Positions 1-7,711 of a stretch of DNA of 64,000 nt are shown here, one piece after another. How positions within the stretch are numbered: position 1 is the stretch's first letter; each line of letters begins with the position of its first letter. A model generated the notes under the pieces. It was given only the letters and a program-made list of their open reading frames with translations, did not search any database and was not told where the DNA came from. The translations under genes and the position numbers were made by a program. The stretch comes from Cupriavidus sp. U2. Its GTDB lineage: Bacteria > Pseudomonadota > Gammaproteobacteria > Burkholderiales > Burkholderiaceae. Where the stretch lies: positions 1 through 64,000 of the forward strand of contig NZ_RCOG02000021.1 of assembly GCF_009663685.2 (NCBI RefSeq), in the 5' to 3' direction.

Positions 1-11
1 GACCTTCAGCC

Positions 12-908
12 ATGACTCGCCACTTCGTAGTCGCCCTCAGCCTCGCGCTTGTCGCAGCCACTGCCAGCGCGAAAGAACCCGCAGAATGCGCCCACGTACT
101 GGGCAACGGTCAACCAGCCCTTAGCCAACCAGCAGGCAGGACCCAGCTGCTCTGCTACCGTGCCTACGCCGTCCTCTACTCCGCCCAGACTCGCACCGCG
201 CTTTGGTCGGCCGAGCGGCTCACGAGGGAATCCGTAGAAGCCGCACGCTCGCTGCCGCGCGACAGCGATTTCTACGAGGAGGAACGCCTTCCGGCCGCCG
301 ACCGCGCACACCTGCAGGACTTCAGCCGATCTGGAATGGACCGTGGGCACCTTGCCCCAAGTGGGGATGTCGCAGACAAGGCATCGCAAGCCGAAAGCTT
401 CAGCCTGGCCAACGTTGTTCCGCAGAACAGCCTCTCCAACCGTCGCACCTGGAGCCACATCGAGACGTCGACACGCCGGCTGGCTCGCCAATACGGCGCC
501 ATCCAGGTCGTCACGGGTCCGGCATTCTCGAAGACCAGCGCGACCCTCAACAGCCGCGTTCGGATTCCCGACTTCCTTTGGAAGGCCATCTATGTGCCCG
601 GTGTCGGCGCGGCCGCCTACGTTGTCCGCAACGATGCGACGCCCGCTTACAGCGCTATCAGCATCGATGAACTGACGCACTTCACGGGCGTCGATCCTTT
701 CCCCGCGCTCACTCGCGCGCAGCGGTCGCAGCCCATTGATCTTCCCGCGCCCACGCCTCATCCCGGCGAAAAGCCGTCCCGCCGCGTGAAGTTCTCTTGG
801 CTGGTGTCGGGCGAATCACTGGCAGACAAATCTCCCGCAGGCTCGATCCATCGACTCGTAGGCGACGCCGGCGCCCTGGCTACCTTGCTTCTGGCCTACG
901 CACGATAG
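12..908 (+). CDS. secreted DNA/RNA non-specific endonuclease
   Basis: The 298-aa product begins with a Sec signal peptide: a short basic start, a hydrophobic core and a small-residue cleavage site near residue 20 (ATASA). The mature part carries the DRGH motif of the beta-beta-alpha-metal (NUC/EndA) nucleases at residues 110-113, where the His is the general base, followed by LAPSGD. Further on, NVVPQNSLSN supplies the Asn that binds Mg. The protein should degrade DNA or RNA in the periplasm or outside the cell. Nucleases of this type are common on conjugative and mobile plasmids. The last 60 residues after PFPALTRAQRS are proline- and basic-rich and lie outside the core domain. The start is 11 bases from the window edge, so the upstream control region is not visible. 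Confidence 0.88.
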   Translation: MTRHFVVALSLALVAATASAKEPAECAHVLGNGQPALSQPAGRTQLLCYRAYAVLYSAQTRTALWSAERLTRESVEAARSLPRDSDFYEEERLPAADRAHLQDFSRSGMDRGHLAPSGDVADKASQAESFSLANVVPQNSLSNRRTWSHIETSTRRLARQYGAIQVVTGPAFSKTSATLNSRVRIPDFLWKAIYVPGVGAAAYVVRNDATPAYSAISIDELTHFTGVDPFPALTRAQRSQPIDLPAPTPHPGEKPSRRVKFSWLVSGESLADKSPAGSIHRLVGDAGALATLLLAYAR

Positions 909-953
909 CCCACCGGACAAGTAGTCGAAGGAACATGTTCCCTTCAAAAAGGA

Positions 954-983
954 CGAAAGGCACGCCCGTAGACGTGCCTTTCG
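954..983. terminator. hairpin terminator between convergent genes
   Basis: An 11-bp perfect stem (CGAAAGGCACG pairing with CGTGCCTTTCG) surrounds an 8-base loop. A run of A lies on its left side, which becomes a U-run for minus-strand transcripts. It sits 45 bases after the nuclease stop and 24 bases beyond the stop of the converging minus-strand gene, so it can serve both. Confidence 0.75.
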
Positions 984-1007
984 CGTTCTTGATACCGGTT
1001 TTCTGGT

Positions 1008-1625
1008 CTACCGGTTGGCCCAGAGCCACATACCAAAGCCAAAATAGATCGACAGTGGAATGCTGGCTCCCGCCAGGGCGGCGAGGGCGAACCTGAGGCG
1101 TGATGGCCGGCCTCGCGCACGGGCGAGTTCTATGGCGCGCGACCGAACGTCGTTCACCGTGCGTAGGACCGACTGGTCCAACAGGGTCTCGTCGAAGCCC
1201 GCCAGCCAGGCCATGTCCGAATTGTGAATCTCGCCCACAAAAATCGAGATCTCGCTGCCCCCGAGTACTCGAGCGCGCTCCACGGCGAACTCCAACATAA
1301 AGACGCTGCGCAACGGAATGTTGAGCTCCGGCTCGATCATCGCGAGCCAACGCCAATCCGGGTCGGGAAACACAGGTCCGTTGCGGTCACCACCGCCCGC
1401 GCGGCGACGGCAGTTCTCCACCAGGTACGAGTAAGGATCGGGAAATCCGGCAAGCCTGCGACGTTCATCGGGCGACAAGGCATGGAAGGCCGCGGAGCCG
1501 CCGATGTCCTGCAGGCGACGAACACCGCCCGTTCCAAAGCGGTCAACCTCAGTTCGGCGCTCACGACGCATGCCGGCGGCCACCATGAACATTCGCATCG
1601 GCGTCAGCGCCGCCTTGAATTGCAT
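1008..1625 (-). CDS. hypothetical protein with C-terminal membrane anchor
   Basis: This 205-aa protein matches no family I recognise. It is charged and Arg-rich for about 175 residues and ends in one clear hydrophobic segment (LRFALAALAGASIPLSIYFG) before a short tail, suggesting a tail-anchored inner-membrane protein. The ATG at 1625 lies inside the end of the preceding gene, overlapping it by 65 bases in another frame. An earlier in-frame start would overlap still more. The long overlap could mean two coupled genes, or one ancestral gene split by a frameshift near 1615-1625. I cannot tell which without homologues. Confidence 0.5.
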   Translation of the reverse strand: MQFKAALTPMRMFMVAAGMRRERRTEVDRFGTGGVRRLQDIGGSAAFHALSPDERRRLAGFPDPYSYLVENCRRRAGGGDRNGPVFPDPDWRWLAMIEPELNIPLRSVFMLEFAVERARVLGGSEISIFVGEIHNSDMAWLAGFDETLLDQSVLRTVNDVRSRAIELARARGRPSRLRFALAALAGASIPLSIYFGFGMWLWANR

Positions 1626-1947
1626 CCGAGGCGTCGCGCAGCGGAATCTCGGTCCAGTCGTCCATCTCCACCTGGATGCCTCGATAGAGCTTCCCGAACT
1701 TCGTCTCGCCAAAGACTAGCTCGCCCGGGGCATCTTCGATGGCCTGCTCCACCAGGGCCTTGTATTGCCGGTTGGTGCCGCCGGTCAGACCGTGGAGAAC
1801 TCCATAAACGTGACACGTGACGCCCCGATATCGCACGACCGTTGCGTCGATGCGTTGGGGGAGCTCCGTGGTATCGGCGAGCAGCTGTGCGACTGGCACG
1901 TAATGCGGCGAGGCCGCGCCCGTCTGGTCACTTTGCACCGGCGTCAC
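1561..1947 (-). CDS. hypothetical protein, coupled to HU gene
   Basis: This 128-aa product has no recognised domain. The middle has an ordinary globular composition (VYGVLHGLTGGTNRQYKALV, then MDDWTEIP). The last 15 residues (GGADADANVHGGRRHAS) look like translation of a shifted frame, because the other frame gives a more natural sequence there. Its ATG overlaps the 3' end of the HU gene by 20 bases, so the two are probably translated together. It may be the 5' part of a frameshifted longer gene that continues as the ORF ending at 1008. Confidence 0.45.
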   Translation of the reverse strand: MTPVQSDQTGAASPHYVPVAQLLADTTELPQRIDATVVRYRGVTCHVYGVLHGLTGGTNRQYKALVEQAIEDAPGELVFGETKFGKLYRGIQVEMDDWTEIPLRDASDAIQGGADADANVHGGRRHAS

Positions 1948-2221
1948 CGTTTACGGCATCCTTGAATCGCTGACCGGCCTTGAACTTCACCGTTTTGGCG
2001 GCCTGAACAGTGATTTCTTCGCCGGTGCGCGGATTGCGCGCAGTCCGCTCAGCTCGCTCTCCCTTGCTGAAAGCACCGAAGCCGACCAACGTGAGCGTGT
2101 CGCCTTTGGCCACGGCATCCATGATGGCATTGAGGGTGGCGTTCAGGGCGTGCTCTGCCTTGGCCTTGGACAGGCCCTCGACACCAGCAGCGATAGCGTC
2201 AATTAGTTCAGATTTGGTCAT
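1928..2221 (-). CDS. HU-family nucleoid-associated protein
   Basis: At 97 aa this is close to the usual 90 residues of HU. It starts MTKSELIDAIA and has the helical dimerisation half followed by the beta-arm region (GFGAFSKGERAERTARNPRTG) with the conserved RNPRTG at the arm tip, which intercalates and bends DNA. The chosen ATG follows GGAGAAACTTGC, a good ribosome site. A longer in-frame extension upstream is rejected. A plasmid-borne HU may act in replication or recombination on this replicon. The six-residue tail (GDAGAK) is slightly longer than in chromosomal HupB. It heads a short minus-strand unit with the two unknown ORFs behind it. Confidence 0.9.
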   Translation of the reverse strand: MTKSELIDAIAAGVEGLSKAKAEHALNATLNAIMDAVAKGDTLTLVGFGAFSKGERAERTARNPRTGEEITVQAAKTVKFKAGQRFKDAVNGDAGAK

Positions 2222-2376
2222 GCAAGTTTCTCCGTACTGGTCTTGGAAATTCCGATTCAACCATGCCCACATCGGCAAGTCACCCGGAATGACGGTACAA
2301 AACCGCGAGCTTTCCGGGTTTTTATCATGAGCACGCTCAAGAAAACCGCTCAAAATCACGCGCTGTCAGTTGACGA

Positions 2377-3015
2377 CTATTCGACGATGCTCCGAGTAAT
2401 CGGAAGGCGAGACTCGTCGTCAAGAGAGGAAAGCAGTTTCGGATCACGGCAGGCATGCAAGATCGCATGTATGTCAGTCTTCGCAAGCCAATCACCGATC
2501 TGGCCGCCGGCCCTCATGAAAGCGACATTGTCGGCAACGCCAATGAACCCCAACAGATTAAAAAGCTGGCTCGTAGTGTAGTTGTCCTGCCATTCCAGAT
2601 CGCAGTCCCACATCGATAGCTCTGCTTCAGACTCCAACATCGCGTTCGCAACGTCACTCAGGAACAGCCCCACCTCTTCGACGCCCTGTCGCAAATGAGA
2701 TAGCTGCAAGTACGGATCCTCATTCAAGTATCCGGACACTTCAACCATCACTGTACCGTCCGTCAAGTCGGACGCCGAGAACTCCACCACGATACAGCCC
2801 CAGGCGGTACGTAGGCCGTGCCGAGGGAGTAGGGCACGATCAAGCTCCTCCTGAGCGCTCGCGTCGTCAGGATCTTCCATTAAGGTAGCGCGTGCTACCG
2901 TGCTCAGCGATTCAGGAAGTTTGATAAAAGGCCAACGGTCTATAGCTGCCACGGAAATGCCTTCCTTCACAATCGCTCCCAATTCCGCCTGTGTGTATTC
3001 CTTGTTTTCGTGCAC
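2377..3015 (-). CDS. hypothetical acidic protein downstream of integrase
   Basis: A 212-aa acidic protein with no recognised domain. It is rich in Asp and Glu with regular amphipathic stretches (LFLSDVANAMLESEAEL) and looks like a soluble globular protein. It starts with GTG after GAAGGAG at normal spacing, 14 bases behind the stop of the recombinase gene, so the two form one transcription unit. A role linked to excision or maintenance of the element is possible but is only inferred from position. Confidence 0.65.
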   Translation of the reverse strand: MHENKEYTQAELGAIVKEGISVAAIDRWPFIKLPESLSTVARATLMEDPDDASAQEELDRALLPRHGLRTAWGCIVVEFSASDLTDGTVMVEVSGYLNEDPYLQLSHLRQGVEEVGLFLSDVANAMLESEAELSMWDCDLEWQDNYTTSQLFNLLGFIGVADNVAFMRAGGQIGDWLAKTDIHAILHACRDPKLLSSLDDESRLPITRSIVE

Positions 3016-3029
3016 GTGAACTCCTTCAC

Positions 3030-4160
3030 TCAGTTGGCAACTCGTCGGTAAAGACTCTGGCGCGTTATTCCCAGCTCTGCAGCTGCCTTGCTCTTGTTCC
3101 CTCCATGCCGACGGAGAGCCGCCATAACATCTTCCTTTGAGACTTGTGGCCTATCGACCGCAGCCATGGCTGCGAACGTTGAAAGATAAGCACCACTTTT
3201 GGACGGCTTGCTATGGCCGGCGGCAAGCACGATCGCCTGAATAGCCTGTCGATGGGCCTCCAGATCAGGCGCCTCGCCGCCCTTAATGGGCGCAGGGACG
3301 CCGGCCAACTCCTCATACATCTGGTGCGCCCACCCATGACGCAAGCCATGACTAGTAACGCCCAACCCCTTCTTGTACACGCCGTGCTTGCGGAGCACTG
3401 AGTTGTAACGGCTTCTCCATCGCTTGATGTTGTAAGACGATGGCGTTGTCGAGCCGCTCAGCGGATCAACGAGCCTGGCGGCCTGCTCAAGCACCAGAAG
3501 TTGAAGCCGAATGGGCACCTCTCGTTTCCGCCCCCCTTTCGTACCGTCGACCACCCTTAGTGTGTCCAAATTCTTCAGCGCCGTAGCAATCTTGAGCGAC
3601 CAGCTTTCCTCAACGCGTAGTCCGAATGCGGACTGCAGTTTCAGCTGAATAGCGACTCGTGGGTCGTCCTTCTCAATGTCGGCGATCACCGCCATAGCGT
3701 CTACGCCGTTCGCTTCCCACGACTTATCCTTCCTCGTCACATAGGAACGGACGAGTCCACGCGCCTCCCTGTCCGTGTAGTCTCCCAGGGGGCGAATCAG
3801 GTCGTGCTTTCCAAGCCACTGGCAGAGCGCCTTGAGGTGACTGAGCTTGTTCTCGATCGTCCCCCCTGTCTGCCCTTCTTCCACCCATCCATTTACCAGT
3901 GCCTGGACGTGCTTGTGCCGCAGCGAGTACGGGCTCTCAAGCATGAAGCCTCGCTCACGTAACTCCACAAACGAGCGGCACACTGTGTACATTCGCCTTT
4001 CCTGCGTCTTCAGCGACGCGCTTTTCAGACTCACTCTCGTCTGACTGAGGATCTTCCTCAGGTTGTCGGTTAATACCACCTCTAACTCCGACCTCATTCG
4101 AGTAGGCAGTTCGTATTTTGCTAACAATCCACGTACGTTGAATACCGCCATCTGGCGCAT
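3030..4160 (-). CDS. tyrosine recombinase fused to a Fis-type helix-turn-helix
   Basis: This 376-aa protein has an N-terminal SAM-like core-binding region (about residues 40-145) and a catalytic domain. The first Arg is in FGLRVEES near residue 180, the HxxR box is HGLRHGWAH near 276, and AGHSKPSKSGAYLS near 310-324 gives the second His and the nucleophilic Tyr. It ends in about 35 residues typical of the Fis/NtrC C-terminal HTH (HGGNKSKAAAELGITRQSLY), which is unusual for an integrase. The ATG follows GGGAGGGAACG. It probably integrates or resolves a mobile segment or plasmid multimers. No attachment site or tRNA gene was seen next to it. Fusion of the two domains is seen directly; the function is inferred. 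Confidence 0.85.
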   Translation of the reverse strand: MRQMAVFNVRGLLAKYELPTRMRSELEVVLTDNLRKILSQTRVSLKSASLKTQERRMYTVCRSFVELRERGFMLESPYSLRHKHVQALVNGWVEEGQTGGTIENKLSHLKALCQWLGKHDLIRPLGDYTDREARGLVRSYVTRKDKSWEANGVDAMAVIADIEKDDPRVAIQLKLQSAFGLRVEESWSLKIATALKNLDTLRVVDGTKGGRKREVPIRLQLLVLEQAARLVDPLSGSTTPSSYNIKRWRSRYNSVLRKHGVYKKGLGVTSHGLRHGWAHQMYEELAGVPAPIKGGEAPDLEAHRQAIQAIVLAAGHSKPSKSGAYLSTFAAMAAVDRPQVSKEDVMAALRRHGGNKSKAAAELGITRQSLYRRVAN

Positions 4161-5082
4161 CGTTCCCTCCCATTTCCCACGTCCGGCGTTCTACATCCCC
4201 ACAGTGTTCCCCGTAACACTGCGTGTCGTATCTACGCCCCACTTTGCCCTTTATCCACCAGTGGTGGCCCTGCTCTTCCAGGTCCTTTAGCGATTCCATG
4301 GCTGGTCAGCCCTCACGTGGAAGAAACGTGCATGACTGTCCCGACCGAACCTATTGCGCTTCGCGCAATACGCTCGACGGGCTACCCGGTTGCTGAGGGG
4401 AACCGCTCCCCAGCATGAACGCCGCTTGGTGCAAGCACCACGCCACGCCGCCCGCGTAACTCTTGTTGCGCTGTTCTGTTCTACGGCCGCGCACGCCGTT
4501 CGTATGGTGTTGGAGCGTCCGGTTGATCAAATCAACCTACGTCCTGCCCTTCAGGTAGCGACATCTGAACCGCCGTGTATCGGGCTCAACGTTCGCTCAC
4601 CCCGCTTCTCGCCGCTGGGCTAGTGGAATAGTTCGAGGTACCAATGTGTCCGGGTGTCCGGCTTGCACATGTCCTCATTTCAGCTCATTGCCCAAAACCG
4701 ACCGCAAAGCCAATTGGTATCGCGGTGTACGGGGTACTCAGTGTGGTCCAGTATGTACCTGAGCCGATTGAAAAAAATGCCGCGACATTGTGCGGCTCAG
4801 ACAGATGCGCCCCGATCCCATGTGTAAGACGGATTCGGGGGGGATTTGCCGCATAGATGGCGGCGAGGTCGATGCGTCGGGGACGCGGTGGGTGCACCAA
4901 GAATAAACCAGGATGCGATTGTTGGGCAACGGTTCGCACGCCAAATCGCCCAGCTTTCGGAACTTGACTTCGCTTTTTCGCCGGTAGAGTTGGTGATAGC
5001 AATGTGCCCCGAAGTCGGTCCATGCCTGAGCATGTCCCACCAAGTCCCTTCAAGTGCCACCCCTTGGCCCGAGTTCAAAGGA
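4161..5082. other. about 0.9 kb without a convincing gene; integrase-side operator candidate
   Basis: The stretch between the recombinase and the ParM-like gene carries no ORF with a credible ribosome site and protein-like sequence. It includes an inverted repeat at 4202-4221 (CAGTGTT, 6-base spacer, AACACTG), 40 bases upstream of the recombinase start and therefore a possible operator. A small hairpin with GGGG/CCCC arms lies near 4396-4411. An 89-codon ORF at 4354-4623 has an atypical composition and was not accepted. The region could hold an origin of transfer or a recombination site, but nothing specific proves this. Confidence 0.35.
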
Positions 5083-5107
5083 CTTAGTGGCACCAAGTGC
5101 CACTAAG
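5083..5107. promoter_or_regulatory. 11-bp perfect inverted repeat upstream of parM-like gene
   Basis: The arms CTTAGTGGCAC and GTGCCACTAAG are perfect complements around a CAA spacer, centred about 108 bases before the parM-like start. Partial copies of the same word lie on both sides (AAGTGCCAC near 5052, AAGTGGGACC near 5105). Upstream repeats of this kind in ParM-type cassettes serve as both centromere and operator for the small DNA-binding partner. That role here is inferred. Confidence 0.5.
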
Positions 5108-5202
5108 TGGGACCAAGCGCCATCAACCGGGACTTGCAAAGACTAGCTCCGACCGCGACACATCGACGAAAACGAGCCAATCCATCTGAAAGGTAGCTGA
5201 CA

Positions 5203-6225
5203 ATGAAGCAACAAATCGACCACATCAAGCACCCGACCATCGCAATCGACGTCGGATATGGCAACACCAAGACCGCCTGGGCGATGGGCTCCGAGATCGC
5301 GACGAACATGTTCCCGTCGCTTGCACCGCTAGCAGTGAACAGCTCTCTCAACGCATTTGGGGGCGGCGTCTTCAAGGGCCGCAATGTTCTGACCGTCGAA
5401 GTGGATGGCGCTCGCTACGAGGTGGGGCCGGACGTCTCAATCAGCGGTGCGCATCATACGGGCCGCTCGCTATCCGAGGATTTCGCATCCACGCCGGGCT
5501 ACGCCGCCCTCCTCGCCGGCGCACTTCACTACGCCGGCGCAAGGGAGGTCGACCGGCTCGTGCTCGGCCTTCCCGTCCATAACACACAGAAGTACGCGTC
5601 ACACCTGAAGGACCGCTTCGCCGGCACGCACGATTTCGGGTGGGGCGACATCCATGTCGGCAGCGTGCTGCCGTTGCCGCAACCGCTCGGGACGCTCATT
5701 CATTACATTCAGCAAAGCGGCAAGCAGTACGATCCCGACAATGCCTACCTGGTCATCGATGTGGGCTACTTCACGACCGACTGGGTGGTGGCCCGGGGCT
5801 ACACCGTCGACGATACGCGCAGCGGAGGCGTTCCTGGCGGCGCTGCGCGTGTCTATCAGCAGGTCGCGAGCCTCATCTCCGCCGACCGCGGCCAGCCCGA
5901 TGCCGGCATCGAGCGTATCGACAAGGCGATTCGCGAGGCCAAACCACTCGTGTATTTTGGGGAGAATCTCGACCTGACTCCGTATCTCTCTGAAGCAATG
6001 GCGCTCACCCAGCAGCCGGTCAAGGAAGTGCAGACCCGCGTGGGCCGTACCGACGACTTGCGCGCCATCATCCTGACTGGCGGCGGTGCCCAACTCTATG
6101 CACCGGCGATCCGGGCAGCGTTTCCCCTTAACCCGATCCACATGATGGACTCGCCGTGCTTTGCGAATGTGCGGGGCTTCTACACCATCGGCGCGGCAGC
6201 GCGCCAAGCACAGCGCGCCGCGTAA
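5203..6225 (+). CDS. ParM/StbA-like actin-fold plasmid segregation ATPase
   Basis: This 340-aa protein has actin-superfamily signatures: phosphate-1 loop AIDVGYGNTK near residue 14, phosphate-2 loop VIDVGYFTTD near 183, and the adenosine box ILTGGGAQLY near 290. It should polymerise with ATP and push plasmid copies apart. Length and layout fit ParM/StbA and the related PRTRC protein D. The ATG follows GAAAGGTAGCTGACA, a weak but acceptable ribosome site. A small partner gene follows 8 bases later, and an inverted repeat lies upstream, the usual order for a type II partition locus. The plasmid also has a ParA/ParB pair, so this is a second segregation system. Confidence 0.83.
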   Translation: MKQQIDHIKHPTIAIDVGYGNTKTAWAMGSEIATNMFPSLAPLAVNSSLNAFGGGVFKGRNVLTVEVDGARYEVGPDVSISGAHHTGRSLSEDFASTPGYAALLAGALHYAGAREVDRLVLGLPVHNTQKYASHLKDRFAGTHDFGWGDIHVGSVLPLPQPLGTLIHYIQQSGKQYDPDNAYLVIDVGYFTTDWVVARGYTVDDTRSGGVPGGAARVYQQVASLISADRGQPDAGIERIDKAIREAKPLVYFGENLDLTPYLSEAMALTQQPVKEVQTRVGRTDDLRAIILTGGGAQLYAPAIRAAFPLNPIHMMDSPCFANVRGFYTIGAAARQAQRAA

Positions 6226-6233
6226 GGGCTTCC

Positions 6234-6701
6234 ATGGAAAAGCTCCAGATGACTGTGACCCTGGTCGAGTCCGACCTGATCACATACCTGCAGCAGTTTC
6301 CGTCCGCTCGCGAACGGTCCTTCGTTTTGCGCATGCTGGCAAGACAAGGATTGCAGGCAATGGGCGTGGCGGTAGCTAACGGCACACCCCGGCTGCCCAT
6401 ACCTGGATTCGGGGTGGCGGGCTCGTCTGCCGTGCTCGAGGGCCAGCTTGCCATCGATGCTCGTTCGTCACCGGGTGACACAGCACCGTTGCCAGTCGCG
6501 TCGGCACCGGCATCGGTACCGCCCGCAGCACCAGCGCCCGTCATCGCGCCTGTCATCCCGCCAGCCGTCACGCCGACAACGTTGGCAACAACGAAGCAGG
6601 CGGACACTGATGCGCAGACTCGGGCCGATGCCGACACGCCTGCGGACCCGCTGGCCGGGATCGACGTCGCCGCACTCACTCAAGCTCTCGCCCGATACTG
6701 A
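6234..6701 (+). CDS. probable ParR/StbB-like adaptor of the ParM-like protein
   Basis: The product has 155 aa. The first 55 residues look like a small helical DNA-binding region (LVESDLITYLQQFPSARERS, then FVLRMLARQGLQAMG). A long Pro/Ala/Thr-rich linker follows (about residues 75-130), then a short acidic and hydrophobic C-terminal segment (DPLAGIDVAALTQALARY) that could bind the filament end. This resembles adaptors such as StbB or ParR only in layout and position; sequence similarity was not recognised. The start follows TAAGGG, whose TAA is the stop of the ParM-like gene. Confidence 0.6.
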   Translation: MEKLQMTVTLVESDLITYLQQFPSARERSFVLRMLARQGLQAMGVAVANGTPRLPIPGFGVAGSSAVLEGQLAIDARSSPGDTAPLPVASAPASVPPAAPAPVIAPVIPPAVTPTTLATTKQADTDAQTRADADTPADPLAGIDVAALTQALARY

Positions 6702-6763
6702 CGCGACTTGACGAACAACATTGCTGTGGCAATCTATAACAAACCGTTCAGGAGAAAACAGCC

Positions 6764-6895
6764 ATGCGCTTCTTTGAGTTTCTTTCCACCCCTCACGATG
6801 TCACCCGCTTCGTTTTCGCTACCGTGATTTGCTACTGTGTGCTTGAGGCCTGCGTCGGCTTCTACCGTGGGATCAAGGCGCGGAGAACGGCGTAA
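6764..6895 (+). CDS. 43-aa single-span membrane protein
   Basis: A short ORF with a strong ribosome site (CAGGAGAAAACAGCC before ATG) encodes 43 aa. It has one hydrophobic span (VFATVICYCVLEACVGFY) flanked by charged residues and a basic tail ending KARRTA. It lies 62 bases after the adaptor gene and just before a strong terminator, so it is probably the last gene of the partition transcript. Function unknown. Confidence 0.5.
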   Translation: MRFFEFLSTPHDVTRFVFATVICYCVLEACVGFYRGIKARRTA

Positions 6896-6919
6896 CCAAT
6901 CACCGACCTAGAAACGAAA

Positions 6920-6945
6920 AAAGCCCAGCGTGATCGCTGGGCTTT
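6920..6945. terminator. strong bidirectional hairpin terminator
   Basis: An 11-bp perfect stem (AAAGCCCAGCG / CGCTGGGCTTT) has a TGAT loop, with an A-run on the left and a T-rich stretch on the right. It ends the plus-strand partition transcript and faces the minus-strand gene ending at 6969. Confidence 0.85.
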
Positions 6946-6968
6946 GTGTTTCAAGAGGTCGGCATGCT

Positions 6969-7181
6969 TCAGTGAAGCGTGCAAGGTGCAAGGCAGAAAT
7001 CCACGGCTGAATCGAAGGACAGGTTGCTCTCCAGCAGCGTGAAGGTGTCCCTGCCGTCCTTTCGGTAGACGTGAAAGAACTGAGCATCGGACTTCCATGC
7101 CTGGACGTCCTGATTGGCCGTACTACGCATGGCGTGGATGTGCAGCTTGTTGACGATGACAGTAAAGCCTTTCTGTGGCAT
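6969..7181 (-). CDS. small hypothetical protein
   Basis: This 70-aa product has a well-placed ribosome site (CCGGAGAACGCA before ATG) and a natural composition: a basic N-terminus (MPQKGFTVIVNKLHIHAM), then aromatic and charged residues (FFHVYRKDGRDTFTL). It ends with two Cys near the C-terminus. No family is recognised. It is the last minus-strand gene before the shared terminator. Confidence 0.55.
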   Translation of the reverse strand: MPQKGFTVIVNKLHIHAMRSTANQDVQAWKSDAQFFHVYRKDGRDTFTLLESNLSFDSAVDFCLAPCTLH

Positions 7182-7219
7182 TGCGTTCTCCGGAGAGGAT
7201 CTGCCACCATGGATTTCGC

Positions 7220-7273
7220 CCCTGTGGGAGAACCCACAGGGCAGAGATTTGAATGAACCGCCGTTACCGGCGG
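7220..7273. terminator. two hairpins behind the Toprim fragment
   Basis: CCCTGTGGG / CCCACAGGG (7220-7241, AGAA loop) and CCGCCG / CGGCGG (7258-7273, TTAC loop) lie just past the stop of the Toprim ORF on the minus strand. Neither has a good U-run, so they may be processing or weak termination structures between this ORF and the small gene downstream. Confidence 0.4.
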
Positions 7274-7279
7274 CTGAAA

Positions 7280-7708
7280 TTAGGCGGCGATCGCCTGTTC
7301 AGACAATTGCCGCAGCTGATATGCAGTCCGCCACTCGTCGCAGAAGTCTGTTCCGCGAACCTTGGGGCGATGCAGTACGACCTTATAGCCTTCGCTGCGA
7401 AGGCGCTTTTGCAACCTGAGCGCATCGGCCATTCCGGGCGACTTTCCAGTCTTCACGTCGATCTCATCGAAGTCAGCGAAGATGTGAATGGTGTGAATCC
7501 CAAAGCCATCCGGGACCACGAACTGACTCAGCAACACACGATTCAGGCTGTACCAGGTCGGGATGCCAAAAAGCATGTATGCGGCGTACGCCGTTTCAAG
7601 CCCTTCCGCAATGCCGAGCTCGCCGTCGCGTGGCGGCATGAGCCGCACTGCTCCGCCGCGATTGGCCTTGGACCGGTTCGCCGTTCGCGCTGCTTCGGAC
7701 CGTTCCAA
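7280..7708 (-). pseudogene. Toprim-domain fragment (3' part of a TraC/DUF7146-type primase)
   Basis: The 142 codons encode the C-terminal Toprim half of a plasmid or phage primase-like protein: the Glu motif IAEGLETA, then IFADFDE with its two Asp, then a Lys/Arg-rich segment (KVVLHRPKVRGTDF). Intact relatives also have an N-terminal zinc or primase part, which is absent. Upstream in the same frame lie one codon and then the TGA of rep, so the gene has been cut at its 5' end against rep. Translation from TTG at 7708, or read-through from rep, is possible. Probably non-functional as a primase. Confidence 0.7.
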
Positions 7709-7711
7709 TGA

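Noticed and set aside
2327..2581. Plus-strand ORF starting MSTLKKTAQNHALSVDDYS
   Set aside because: The first 15 codons look natural, but the rest is antisense to the supported 212-aa gene; possibly a tiny remnant.
4354..4623. 89-codon plus-strand ORF before the ParM-like gene
   Set aside because: Arg/His-rich with no ribosome site; includes a hairpin and looks non-coding.
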